NCBI RefSeq assembly: GCF_946480305.1
Contig: NZ_CAMLJQ010000003.1
Span: 197,819-261,818, forward strand
DNA: 64,000 nt
Origin: an uncultured Caldimonas sp.
Lineage (GTDB): Bacteria > Pseudomonadota > Gammaproteobacteria > Burkholderiales > Burkholderiaceae
Reading direction: 5' to 3'
The notes beneath the pieces are model-generated. The model saw nothing but the letters and a program-made list of their open reading frames with translations, did no database searches and had not been told where the DNA came from. The first letter of the stretch is position 1. Every line of letters starts with the position of its first letter. Below, one piece after another: positions 19,501 to 25,885 of this stretch. Made by a program: the position numbers and the translations under genes.

Positions 19501-19878
19501 GGCGTCGTAAAGCGATACCTGATCGAGCAGCACGCGGCGTTGCTCGTCGTGCGCCTTAGCCGCAGCTTGCCGCGCACCTTGGGCCTGGTCACGGGCGTAG
19601 AGCATCTCGAACCGGGTGTAGCTGGCATCGGCCCGCAATTGCCCGAGCAACTCCGTCGCCCGTTGCTGCGCCTGAGGCCGCTGGTGGTTCGACGCCTGCT
19701 CGGCTTCGCCTTGCGCGGCGAACCATTGCCTGTAGAGCGGCGATTGATGCACCTGTGCCGCTGCCTTCGCCCACTCGGGGGTGCCCGATATCGAAGGCGT
19801 GGCACGCGTGGCCGGCGACACGTGTGGCAGCGAGGCGTGCGGGAGCGACGACGTTCCGGAGGCGGAGACGAGGATCAT
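13534..19878 (-). CDS. Giant coiled-coil protein with HExxH metalloprotease-like motif
   Basis: A 2,114-residue protein of unknown function, with no signal peptide at its start (MILVSASGTSSLPHASLP). Residues ~30-330 are Gln/Ala/Arg-rich coiled coil. A central section resembles the giant at the left edge: RAFMADPARLSQ, then a hydrophobic Gly/Ala segment (nt ~18240-18310, GLTIGAAVVLSFTPGLMAAG) and a second one near nt 18100. Later it has SLFVHELAHSE (His1453, Glu1454, His1457) followed 23 residues on by RDEARAAF, the spacing expected for a Glu third ligand in a gluzincin-type zinc protease. The C-terminus (nt ~13540-14250) has alternating beta/alpha pattern and a VVFAGGIGPGTTAP loop, like a TIM-barrel end. 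The two giants flank asmA and the Ku-LigD genes. A toxin or effector role is inference. It lies 207 bases downstream of the M50 gene on the same strand. Confidence 0.8.
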   Translation of the reverse strand: MILVSASGTSSLPHASLPHVSPATRATPSISGTPEWAKAAAQVHQSPLYRQWFAAQGEAEQASNHQRPQAQQRATELLGQLRADASYTRFEMLYARDQAQGARQAAAKAHDEQRRVLLDQVSLYDAAAQESQTRLQMIDAGRRFDAVPGAPRLAARQLELQQAIAQAQERYNGEDAQYRQAQATHQQGLNTAVASGGGFGSGFDLFGLGKSKKEREQDSLPVRQQAHEDARQALADAKRALDDFNAALSPEFRQAQTGMRQAQARWQQADAAWKLQEIRFNPPVADAAAHQRAALADVAAADVHAALAAQGDPLDPELQARAFMADPARLSQDWAWQVHARFGAEAHFARDEQALRALVSDSQSLRAELSDPSMGGERDRVTDAVVTRLRDKAGELGLSQYRVAVASYSYATVSKEFGSGRGNGLLYSLLDKNGKTVSVVDGLVAAGQQKADVYASVDAFVDDNTLPGTDAALAVMDTGRARVETGTATPRIAMRVLTGGAHEEEAFERWTRQHPKLVTGLTIGAAVVLSFTPGLMAAGRLGATRLASWMAGRHAAALAGGQASASAAGSTAAGRTILAVQATTLGAITAYGGAAFMHMRGQERARGQSMSVDTAMQGVTLLSSLAALTAMGAAYTHAGRAGTPGGARAAQVATWANRVAWTGYVPTAHDLHRLSTHNAGKGLRPGEQEQLWLSLAMDLLPELGARAANRWINAHTAASDTTTALSRPTPPVAPSVPSTRGLIGDAEFPGGLGLGARPADGPPGAGAPRPQRAALEGLRLQREGNRLIATHARDERAEVILDLPEGLRPGQAVPVDVQSISRGGLPPRSQDEMLVRLMEHYGVQPSRLNYRNVLEEDTQMSYYTNFGESEAASEDAAAASVLARSGTRVLQALGLHVDRYEWRLEDGLLDLIVHVAPPGASAPYAARRAQRRREQFADVDTRIRAMAGDHLPQRPTATERAIVVAGDAAAPAAAPADAAVVYAQDGSADHVTLRADDLPGDIERRLHLSEVRDGNAAVRYYMDTRFAERMARIRVRPDARGSDMAAGFSEYLGWRTSAAAGDDATARAAGGYLRYLTQAQHALGMAGEAAPAHLPHASEALVAEAVVRVVGEDTLHRALFRGDERAINAVAAVATGLAQRFRQQARRDAPQPHGAARSPEANASRTTPGHRGADTEALAAPVAMSATLQSFIDAHGLVPPHQLEAAIEAHAKGGGDAATARRALTEARSQLDDLSTHLAAGQEPAPPGLQQYRQALALLEDFLPHARQADTWWPESVAGRTTVLSRWMDEGREPARREWQAAHDRLRDLQALGFRSVVRHELNQIAVEFDFGIVEALARVARASSFEHAAGVRRHLEPGSPDAAEVAQLQRDAVVTGLGEPVDRVLALHPELQQQLRTQIAGGLEIGYGETPEGSAAVYEPLRFNITISPLAHGADGTTRAWKPEEIASLFVHELAHSELPNVGHASTRDSYVSSLLRDEARAAFAQWRLREESARRGGPVVPAPIPTGVAEQDFLEIYARLLETDDLDEATRALAAITGSDLNHHHGRHYVGQFERERDAGWGWALRRGTLYDGRTKDTPDNPISDEQPRRPPVSMITKVLLPQIAGDRASADSGSADAPQLPIFTDNDLDAIESLGDFDRVMPGLPATDDDSPVSRAIGELLQAVDNVADPALTHRIEEAIERLSHHLDADPLGPVPDDVRQLLDALPSSTAEAPNLDTGASRAPQTYMDRVHEAGRENERPGGRPPAQHAPWPRRGRRDPSRGQEHVPAAQASAPDALAPFREFAAEPAPTAHAPQNLAEPLPLVSTFTVNNPRTARQVARLRRRLDKLSERLGPDATAVELRWGPMTTPDTLKPEHAGRLQRWARTLVPQAFRDTWPAGYPDRTQLARMFEQFRDEPLVVHVVAGSEQGAYWKRPDHAWWDSQDVPIWQTVSELRALGLHRNHIVRINLARHEDWLQMLSELKVRFPDQRVSLQIHRRDMEQYADDPGALAAKVADVAPLIEELQIDPSLSHGEQWAPEHYLRLADRIDEALRERGLAPKPVVFAGGIGPGTTAPMMREILAHDPHAGADGVSRLRRRRVLGWGGGVSTDKAARTYEEFVAAYRSRQPGM

Positions 19879-20085
19879 TTGACGCAGTGGCGGGCGGAGA
19901 GGGGCGCGCGCCGCAAGCGGGAACGCCGTGCGACCTCTGCACGGGTGACGAGGCGTGCCCCGGGGCTGTCGTGAAGCGCGAATGCTACGGCCGGCGAGCG
20001 TCCCGGCTGCCTTACGAGAAAGCGGAAAGCGCGATCAAAGGTAACGCCTGCGGAACCCGTCGCCGGGGCAGAAGACAGCAGGTGC
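19879..20085. other. Gap between the M50 fusion gene and the second giant; no gene seen
   Basis: 207 bases with no convincing coding sequence on either strand. Any promoter for the giant gene downstream (minus strand) would have to lie here. I see no clear terminator hairpin, so read-through from the secretion operon into the giant gene is possible. Confidence 0.5.
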
Positions 20086-22215
20086 TCAGAACCCGGCCTC
20101 GCGCTGCCAGACAGAAGCCGCCGTCCGTGCGGCGCGGCCCAGCAGGCTCTCGCTCCGGCCATGGAGCAGCGCCACGCCTGAGCGTTCGCGTGTCGTTGAC
20201 TCCACCGGGCTGCAATCGGTCAGCCGGACGCGGAACACGGCATTGAGCGGTACCACCCGGCCATCGTCTTTGCGCTGTGCAGGCAGCTCACCGCCGAACA
20301 AGGTCGTGACGCCGGGGTGTTCGAGCTGCGGCAACTGCACCGGGTGCGGCGACACCCCGGAGCACTGCACTGCAGGGTGCCCGGGCAGGTCGGCAATGAA
20401 CGTCGCCTGCTGCGCGCCGTCGGTCAACCGCTCCAGCCCGTGTTCGTCGACATATGCATCGACCTTGCTGCCGCCGGGGCTCACGAGCAGCATGAGGCGC
20501 TCGCCGGCGGGCAGCCACGCGCCGGGATGCGCGTCGGTGTTGACGTCGGTGACTTCGGCGTCGAAGGGCGCGGTGAGTGTCAGGCGCTTCACCTCCAGCT
20601 GAAGGCCGGCGACCGTTTCAGCTGCCTGCTCCCACCGCTTGCGCAAGGCCGGGCCGGCCTCGCGCAGCCGGGCATCGAAGCTTTGTTGCGTGAGTTGCCA
20701 GCGCAGTTGTTCTTCTTCGGCCTGGGCCAGCGCGAGTTGGGCCAGCAACTCGGGCGACGCGAGCCGGGCCAGCTCGTCGCCGGCTTTGACGCTGGTGCCG
20801 GCGGCGGGCAACGTGTTCAACAAGCGTGCGGCGTGCGGCAGGTACACGCCCTGCGTCTGCGCCGCGCCCAGCACGGCAGGCGCCCGTATCGTCGACTGCC
20901 AGGGCCACAACACGAAGAAGAGCGCGGCGCCAAAGAGCAGTGCCGTCCGCCGCGCGGCGCTGTTCCAGCGCATCTGGCCGCGCAGTTGCCACCATGCCTT
21001 CATCTCGCGCTGTATCGGCAGCGCGATGAACCAGGCCAGCTCCACCACCATCAGCAGCACGCCGAGCGCCTTGAAGAACAGGTGATACACGAGCAGCGCA
21101 ATGCCGAGAAACAGCACGAGCCGGTACAGCCACGTGGCGAACGCGAACGCAATGAGGAAGTGCTGCCGTTGCGGCGGGTGGGCTTCGGGCGGCGGTTCGC
21201 CGAGGCCGAACAGGCGCTCGCGCAGCCACCAGCGGCCCATCGCGAATGCGCGCTCGTGCAGGTTGGGCAGGTTGAGCGCATCCGAGAGCAGGAAGTAGCC
21301 GTCGAAGCGCATGAAGGGGCTGGCGTTGATCGCCAGCGTCAGCACCCAGGTGGTGGTGGCGAGCAGGAAGGCGCCGGCACGTGCCGGGCCCCACTCTGGC
21401 GTGTCGGGCAGCAGTGCCCACGCCAGCAGGGCCGCGGCACCGAGCGCCAGTTCGGTGGCCATGCCGGCTGCACCGATCACGAGCCGCTGGCGCCGCGAGG
21501 GGAGTTTCCAGGCTTCGTTGGTGTCGGTGTAGAGCACCGGCCACATCACGAGAAAGGCCACGCCCATCGTCGGCACCCGGCAGCCGCAGCGGTGCGCGGC
21601 GAGTGCATGCCCCATCTCGTGCAGCAGCTTTGCCGTGGAAATGGCAAGGCCGATGGCGAGTGCGCCTTCCCAGTTGGCATACGACACGAAGGTGTGGGTG
21701 AACTCGTCCCAGCGGCGCGAGGCGAGCAGCAGCCCGGCGAGCGCCATCGCCGCCGCAGCCCACCAGAAGCCGGGCCGGAAGGCCCAGCCGACGTGCGGTG
21801 ACAGCCGTCGCAGCAGGGCTTCGGGCCGCACGAGCGGCAGACGGAAGAACAGGTAGTTCTTCAGCAGCCACTTGCCCAGGCCGGGGCGTGCTGCCCGCGC
21901 GGCCTGCTGCAGCCGCTGCGTGTCCGCTGGAGCGGCGGCCTGCAGCAGGTGGTTGCGCGCGAGCATCTCCAGCAGGCCATGCAGGTCTTGCGGCGTGGGG
22001 CGCAGCGTGGTGTCGCGGTGCACGGCCTGCAGCACGGCCAGCGGTGCGCCGAGCGACCAGCGCGACAGGATCTCGAATGCGGCCCAGCCGAGCTGGAAGA
22101 AGCGGTTGGCGGCCGGGTCGTGCAGCGTCCAGGTGGGCGAGCCGTCGGGCGCGGGCCGACCGGGGTGCAGCGCCAGATCCTGCCGCAGCGGGGGCAACAT
22201 GGCGGGCGCGGTCAT
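20086..22215 (-). CDS. PqqD-like / M50 site-2 protease / HlyD fusion membrane protein
   Basis: 709 residues in three parts. Residues ~25-95 look like a PqqD/RRE winged-helix domain, the fold that binds peptide leaders in peptide-modifying systems (TWTLHDPAANRFFQLGWAAF). Residues ~120-430 form a polytopic M50 protease: LLHEMGHALAAHRCG gives His199, Glu200 and His203, and SPFMRFDGYFLL gives the third zinc ligand Asp305. After a further membrane segment, residues ~440-650 are a HlyD-like barrel-sandwich and hairpin (GVYLPHAARLLNTLPAAGT, then SLT-type coiled part and LTAPFDAEVTDV). It is the last gene of the operon, 4 bases after the HlyD gene stop. Membrane proteases fused to adaptor domains are known beside TolC-like genes; the idea that this one replaces the ABC exporter is inference. 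Confidence 0.88.
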   Translation of the reverse strand: MTAPAMLPPLRQDLALHPGRPAPDGSPTWTLHDPAANRFFQLGWAAFEILSRWSLGAPLAVLQAVHRDTTLRPTPQDLHGLLEMLARNHLLQAAAPADTQRLQQAARAARPGLGKWLLKNYLFFRLPLVRPEALLRRLSPHVGWAFRPGFWWAAAAMALAGLLLASRRWDEFTHTFVSYANWEGALAIGLAISTAKLLHEMGHALAAHRCGCRVPTMGVAFLVMWPVLYTDTNEAWKLPSRRQRLVIGAAGMATELALGAAALLAWALLPDTPEWGPARAGAFLLATTTWVLTLAINASPFMRFDGYFLLSDALNLPNLHERAFAMGRWWLRERLFGLGEPPPEAHPPQRQHFLIAFAFATWLYRLVLFLGIALLVYHLFFKALGVLLMVVELAWFIALPIQREMKAWWQLRGQMRWNSAARRTALLFGAALFFVLWPWQSTIRAPAVLGAAQTQGVYLPHAARLLNTLPAAGTSVKAGDELARLASPELLAQLALAQAEEEQLRWQLTQQSFDARLREAGPALRKRWEQAAETVAGLQLEVKRLTLTAPFDAEVTDVNTDAHPGAWLPAGERLMLLVSPGGSKVDAYVDEHGLERLTDGAQQATFIADLPGHPAVQCSGVSPHPVQLPQLEHPGVTTLFGGELPAQRKDDGRVVPLNAVFRVRLTDCSPVESTTRERSGVALLHGRSESLLGRAARTAASVWQREAGF

Positions 22216-22219
22216 CGCG

Positions 22220-23554
22220 CTACCACCCGAGCCATTGGCGCAGCACCACCAGCGGGCGGCGCAGCGCGATGTAGATCAACGGGGCCCAGCCGGCCTCGAG
22301 CCGCGCGGTGCCCATCTGGCCCAGGCGCGGTGGTGTCTGCCCGGGGCCGAACTCGGCCTTGATGCGGTAGGCCAGGTAGCCCTCCGCCGTGGGCTCGGCG
22401 CGGTAGGCCACATGCACGATGCGCGCCTCGTGCGCGGCAAGCGGCGCGCCCTGCGGATAGAGCGTGAGCACGTCGCCGGCCTTCACGTCGACGTGGTCGC
22501 CGGCCGGCAGGTAGGCGGTGAGTTCCACCTTCTTCGGGTCGGCGATGAGCAGGATGTGTTCGCCGATCGCCACCGCACGGCCGATCCAGTCGTTGGCGTC
22601 GGCGAACACGGCCACGCCTTCGCGGTCGGCCTTGACCTGGATGCGGTCCAGTTGGCCCGCGGTGAATTCGAGTTCGACCGAACGCTCCTGCAGCTTGCCG
22701 CGGCGCAACGCGATCTCGGCGCGGCTCTTGTCGTCGGTGACGGCCGCCTGGGCCGACTGGCGGTATTCCTCCAGCGCGGTGGCGTAGGCCTTGCGAGCCA
22801 CCTCGTGGCGCGCGCGCAGGGTGGTGGTGTCCAGGCTGAAGAGCGGGGTGCCGGCGGCGACCGCCTGGTTGGGCTGCACCTCGAAGCGGTCGATCACGCC
22901 GTCGAGCGGTGCGCGCACGAAGAACGGGTCTTTCGCGGTGACTTCGGCCGACGCGAGCACCGTCAACTTCATCGGCAGCAGGCTCAGCGCCAGGCCGGCG
23001 AGCAGCCAGCGCTTGCGCGCCTTGCTGCCGTGCAGCCAGCCGCCTGCGCGCACCCACCCGCCGGCACGCGGCTTGAACGCCGCGAACGCGTGGCCGTAGG
23101 CATCGGCCAGTTCCTTCGCGAGGGCCAGCTCGGCTTCGGGCCAGGCTTGTTCGCGCACGAGCACCAGCGCGGCATCCGGTGCGTCACCCTGGCGCCCGAG
23201 CGGCAGCCACAGCGCATGCTGGGGCCACCACTGCGGCCATTCGCCCTGCAGCACGGCTGGCAGCGCGGTGGCATCGAAGGCCTGCGCCGGCCATTGCGCC
23301 TGCATCGCATGGCGGCACACCTTGGCGACCCACTGGACGTACGGCGCCGTCGGGTCCGGCTGCGGCAGGCCGGAGACGGCGGCGACGCGACCGAGGGCCT
23401 GCTCGGTCCATACCACCGCCTGCCGATAGGGCAGCATCTGCAGCGTTTCGTTGGCGGCGATGAAGCCGAGCTCTTCCGGCGTGGCCGCAGCGCGTGCTCG
23501 GCGGGCCAGCTGCAACAACGTCAGCAGGGGGCCGACCGGGTCTTTGGCGTTCAT
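22220..23554 (-). CDS. HlyD-family membrane fusion protein with GAF-like N-terminal domain
   Basis: 444 residues from the ATG at 23554, which sits 4 bases after the upstream adaptor stop; a TTG at 23575 would extend it by 7 residues and overlap that gene. Residues ~1-170 form a cytoplasmic domain with GAF-like character (ELGFIAANETLQMLPYRQAV and LWLPLGRQGDAPDAALVLVR). One membrane helix follows (~183-203). The periplasmic part has two half-lipoyl motifs (APLDGVIDRFEVQPNQAVAAG and later VFADANDWIGRAVAIGEHIL) around a helical hairpin, the standard HlyD/MFP design that bridges inner-membrane exporter and TolC. A second hydrophobic stretch is at the C-terminus. A GAF-like sensor on an adaptor is unusual and could gate export by a cytoplasmic signal; this is inference. 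Confidence 0.85.
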   Translation of the reverse strand: MNAKDPVGPLLTLLQLARRARAAATPEELGFIAANETLQMLPYRQAVVWTEQALGRVAAVSGLPQPDPTAPYVQWVAKVCRHAMQAQWPAQAFDATALPAVLQGEWPQWWPQHALWLPLGRQGDAPDAALVLVREQAWPEAELALAKELADAYGHAFAAFKPRAGGWVRAGGWLHGSKARKRWLLAGLALSLLPMKLTVLASAEVTAKDPFFVRAPLDGVIDRFEVQPNQAVAAGTPLFSLDTTTLRARHEVARKAYATALEEYRQSAQAAVTDDKSRAEIALRRGKLQERSVELEFTAGQLDRIQVKADREGVAVFADANDWIGRAVAIGEHILLIADPKKVELTAYLPAGDHVDVKAGDVLTLYPQGAPLAAHEARIVHVAYRAEPTAEGYLAYRIKAEFGPGQTPPRLGQMGTARLEAGWAPLIYIALRRPLVVLRQWLGW

Positions 23555-23558
23555 CGCT

Positions 23559-24326
23559 TCACTTGCGCTGCGCAAACACCGCCCAGCCGCTCATGCCTGG
23601 CAGCAGCGCCGGGTGGCTGCCGTTGATCACGCCGATGACGGGCACCGTCTGGCTGACCGGGTCGATCTGGGCGCCAAGGCGTTGCACCTTCGCGGGGTAG
23701 GTCTTGCCGAGTTCCTCGACCTCGACGGTGAAGGCGACGCCGGGCTTCAGCCATGCCAGCCAGCGCGAAGGCACGATCATCTGCAATTCGAGCTGGCCGG
23801 TTTCGAGCACGTCGAGCAGCGGCGTGCCGGGCTGCACGTAATGGTGAGCCGCCACGTGGCGCTTGGCGATGCGGCCGCTGAACGGGGCGCTGATCGTGCA
23901 GCGGGTCATCAGCGTGCGCGCGGCGCTCGCTTCGGCCTGCATTTCCTTCAGCTTGGCCTGGGCCTGCGCTACCTCGAACTGGCCGATGGAGTTGAGTTCG
24001 GCCAGCCGCTGGTTGGACTGCACCAGCGCCTGCGCTGCCTCCACGCCGGCCTCGGCCTTGCGCAATTGCGATTGCACCAGCGAGCAGTCGAAACTCACCA
24101 GCGCCTGGCCGGCGCGGAAGGCATCGCCTTCGCGCAGCGGCAGGCTGGAGATGCGGGCGGACAACTCGCTCGACAGCGTCACCGCGTTGCGCGAGCTGAG
24201 CTGGGTGCGGATGCGGCCATCCTTGTCGGCGGTCAGGCCGGGCGGCAGCGGGGGCGGCGTCTGGGCAGCAAGATGCAGGGGAATCAGCGAGAGCAAAAAC
24301 AGCCAGCGGCGGTGAAGCAATGTCAT
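23559..24326 (-). CDS. Periplasmic adaptor (RND/MFP type) with signal peptide
   Basis: 255 residues from ATG 24326. The ATG overlaps the upstream tolC stop as ATGA, which fixes the start and indicates coupled translation. A signal peptide is clear (MTLLHRRWLFLLSLIPLHLA, cleavage near AAQ). The mature protein has the first lipoyl half (SSELSARISSLPLREGDAFR), an alpha-helical hairpin (~80-140), the second lipoyl half (ISAPFSGRIAKRHVAAHHYV) and a beta-barrel part ending MSGWAVFAQRK. It is shorter than typical RND adaptors (350-400 residues) because the C-terminal membrane-proximal domain is reduced. It is one of three HlyD-like modules in this operon. Confidence 0.9.
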   Translation of the reverse strand: MTLLHRRWLFLLSLIPLHLAAQTPPPLPPGLTADKDGRIRTQLSSRNAVTLSSELSARISSLPLREGDAFRAGQALVSFDCSLVQSQLRKAEAGVEAAQALVQSNQRLAELNSIGQFEVAQAQAKLKEMQAEASAARTLMTRCTISAPFSGRIAKRHVAAHHYVQPGTPLLDVLETGQLELQMIVPSRWLAWLKPGVAFTVEVEELGKTYPAKVQRLGAQIDPVSQTVPVIGVINGSHPALLPGMSGWAVFAQRK

Positions 24327-25885
24327 GCGCCTCCTTGAGGGTCGATCACCTTCTGCCATTCTTGCTCAGAGGCGCGCACGGCCTCGCCCAGCGTCTTCAG
24401 GTCGTGCGACGGCACCGACTCGGGCAGCGGGTCGAGCCCCAGCGTGGCGATGACCTGCCCGTAGGCACCCTGCAGCGCGCCATAGTTCTGGTACAACCGC
24501 AGCTCGGCCATCATCGCGGTGGCTGCAGCCCGGATCTCTTCGAGCTTGCCCTGCGCGTTGGCGCTGGCGGCATTGCGCGTGTACTGCAGGATGCGCTGCT
24601 CCACGGTGTTGAGCTGCTGCGTCAGCTCGTACTGGCGCAGCTTGCCCAGGTAGTCGAGGTGGGCCACATGCACCTGGGTCAGCACCGCCATGTTGAGTGC
24701 CAGGCGCTGCTGTTGCGCCACTTCCAGCTGCGCCTGTGCCAGCCCGCGGATCTTGCCGGCGTTGAGCACGTTCAGCAGGTTCCAGCTCACCTTCACGCCC
24801 ACGTCGCCCCAGTGCTGGTTCACCAGGTAGCTGTTGCTGTCGTAGTGCGTGCCCAGGCTCAGCTCCACGCCGGGGAACAGCTTGGCCATCGCCTTGCGGG
24901 TCTCCAGCACGCCGATGCGCTCGTTGTAATGCGCTTCCACCAGCTCCGGGCGGCGCATCAGCGCGGTCTCTTCCATCTTGTCGGTCGAGATGGCGAGCTT
25001 GGGCACCGTGAGGCTGGGGGCACCGCTCACCTGGAACCTGCGGCCCGGCTCCAGGTTCATGATGGTGGCCAGGCGCGGCTTGGCCTGCGCCAGGTCGTCG
25101 CGCACCGCTTCGAGCTGGCGCACGATGTCGAGCAACTGCCGCTGGTAGGTCAGTGCCTCCAGCGGCGAGCGCAGCTTTTCGATCTCGACCTTGCGCGAGT
25201 CTTCGAGCGCCTTGCGCGCCAGCTCCAGCACCGGCTCCACCTTGCCTTCGAGTGCCTGCGCGCCGGCCGCCTGCCAGTAGGCCTGCCGCGTCTGCTGCAT
25301 CAGCAGGTGCAGCACCTTGCGGCGGCGCTCCTGCGCGACCAGCATGCGGTCGCCCGCCTGCTTGGCCTGGTAGTAGCTCACGCCGAAGTCCAGCACGTTC
25401 CACGACAGCGCGAGGTCGGCGGTGTAGCGCTCGCTTTCGGTGGAGGTGGAAGGCTCGAGCGATTGCGCGCCCGTTTCGATGCTGCGCGAAGACGACGCGA
25501 GCACGTTGTCGCGGTTGGAGTAGCCGGCAGATGCGGCCAGCTTGGGCAGCAGGTCGGTACGCGACAGATCCAGTTGCCGCTGCGAGACCGCCTCTTCCAT
25601 CAGCTTGAGCCGGTGGTCGAGGTTGTACTTGATGGCGCGGGCCATCGCTTCCTCGAGCGAGATCGGGCCCTGCAGGGGCTCCTGCTCGGTGAACATGCGC
25701 GTGCGGTCCTGCTGCACGGCGGTGCGCAACTCGTCCGGCGTGAGCGAGCGGGGCTGGATCGCGCAGCCGGTGAAGGCGGCGGTCACGAGCGAGGCCAGCA
25801 GCAGACGGTGGGGCAGGCGGCGGCGAGTGTTCAAGGTGGTCGGCTCCATGGTTGTTGTGGGTGTGGTGGATGCAAGGCCCGTCAT
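24323..25885 (-). CDS. TolC-family outer-membrane efflux lipoprotein
   Basis: 520 residues. The N-terminus carries a lipobox-like TAAFTGC (Cys41 if the first ATG is used), so the protein is probably an outer-membrane lipoprotein. It has the long paired helical repeats of TolC (for example ISLEEAMARAIKYNLDHRLK and the structurally equivalent C-terminal half with ELVEAHYNERIGVLETRKAM), giving a trimeric outer-membrane channel with a periplasmic tunnel. Its ATG overlaps the stop of the giant repeat-protein gene as ATGA (25882-25885), and its own stop overlaps the adaptor start the same way. That tight coupling supports a dedicated exit channel for the giant protein. An internal ATG 12 codons in is a possible alternative start. 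Confidence 0.93.
   Translation of the reverse strand: MTGLASTTPTTTMEPTTLNTRRRLPHRLLLASLVTAAFTGCAIQPRSLTPDELRTAVQQDRTRMFTEQEPLQGPISLEEAMARAIKYNLDHRLKLMEEAVSQRQLDLSRTDLLPKLAASAGYSNRDNVLASSSRSIETGAQSLEPSTSTESERYTADLALSWNVLDFGVSYYQAKQAGDRMLVAQERRRKVLHLLMQQTRQAYWQAAGAQALEGKVEPVLELARKALEDSRKVEIEKLRSPLEALTYQRQLLDIVRQLEAVRDDLAQAKPRLATIMNLEPGRRFQVSGAPSLTVPKLAISTDKMEETALMRRPELVEAHYNERIGVLETRKAMAKLFPGVELSLGTHYDSNSYLVNQHWGDVGVKVSWNLLNVLNAGKIRGLAQAQLEVAQQQRLALNMAVLTQVHVAHLDYLGKLRQYELTQQLNTVEQRILQYTRNAASANAQGKLEEIRAAATAMMAELRLYQNYGALQGAYGQVIATLGLDPLPESVPSHDLKTLGEAVRASEQEWQKVIDPQGGA

Noticed and set aside
3..19878. The giants as type VI or contact-dependent toxins with immunity genes
   Set aside because: No PAAR, VgrG, Hcp, TpsA/B-type or small immunity-like genes seen next to them; their delivery route is unknown.
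20086..22215. A standard RseP/SpoIVFB-like signalling protease
   Set aside because: The HlyD-like C-terminus, PqqD-like N-terminus and operon with TolC argue for an export role; nothing like an anti-sigma factor is adjacent.
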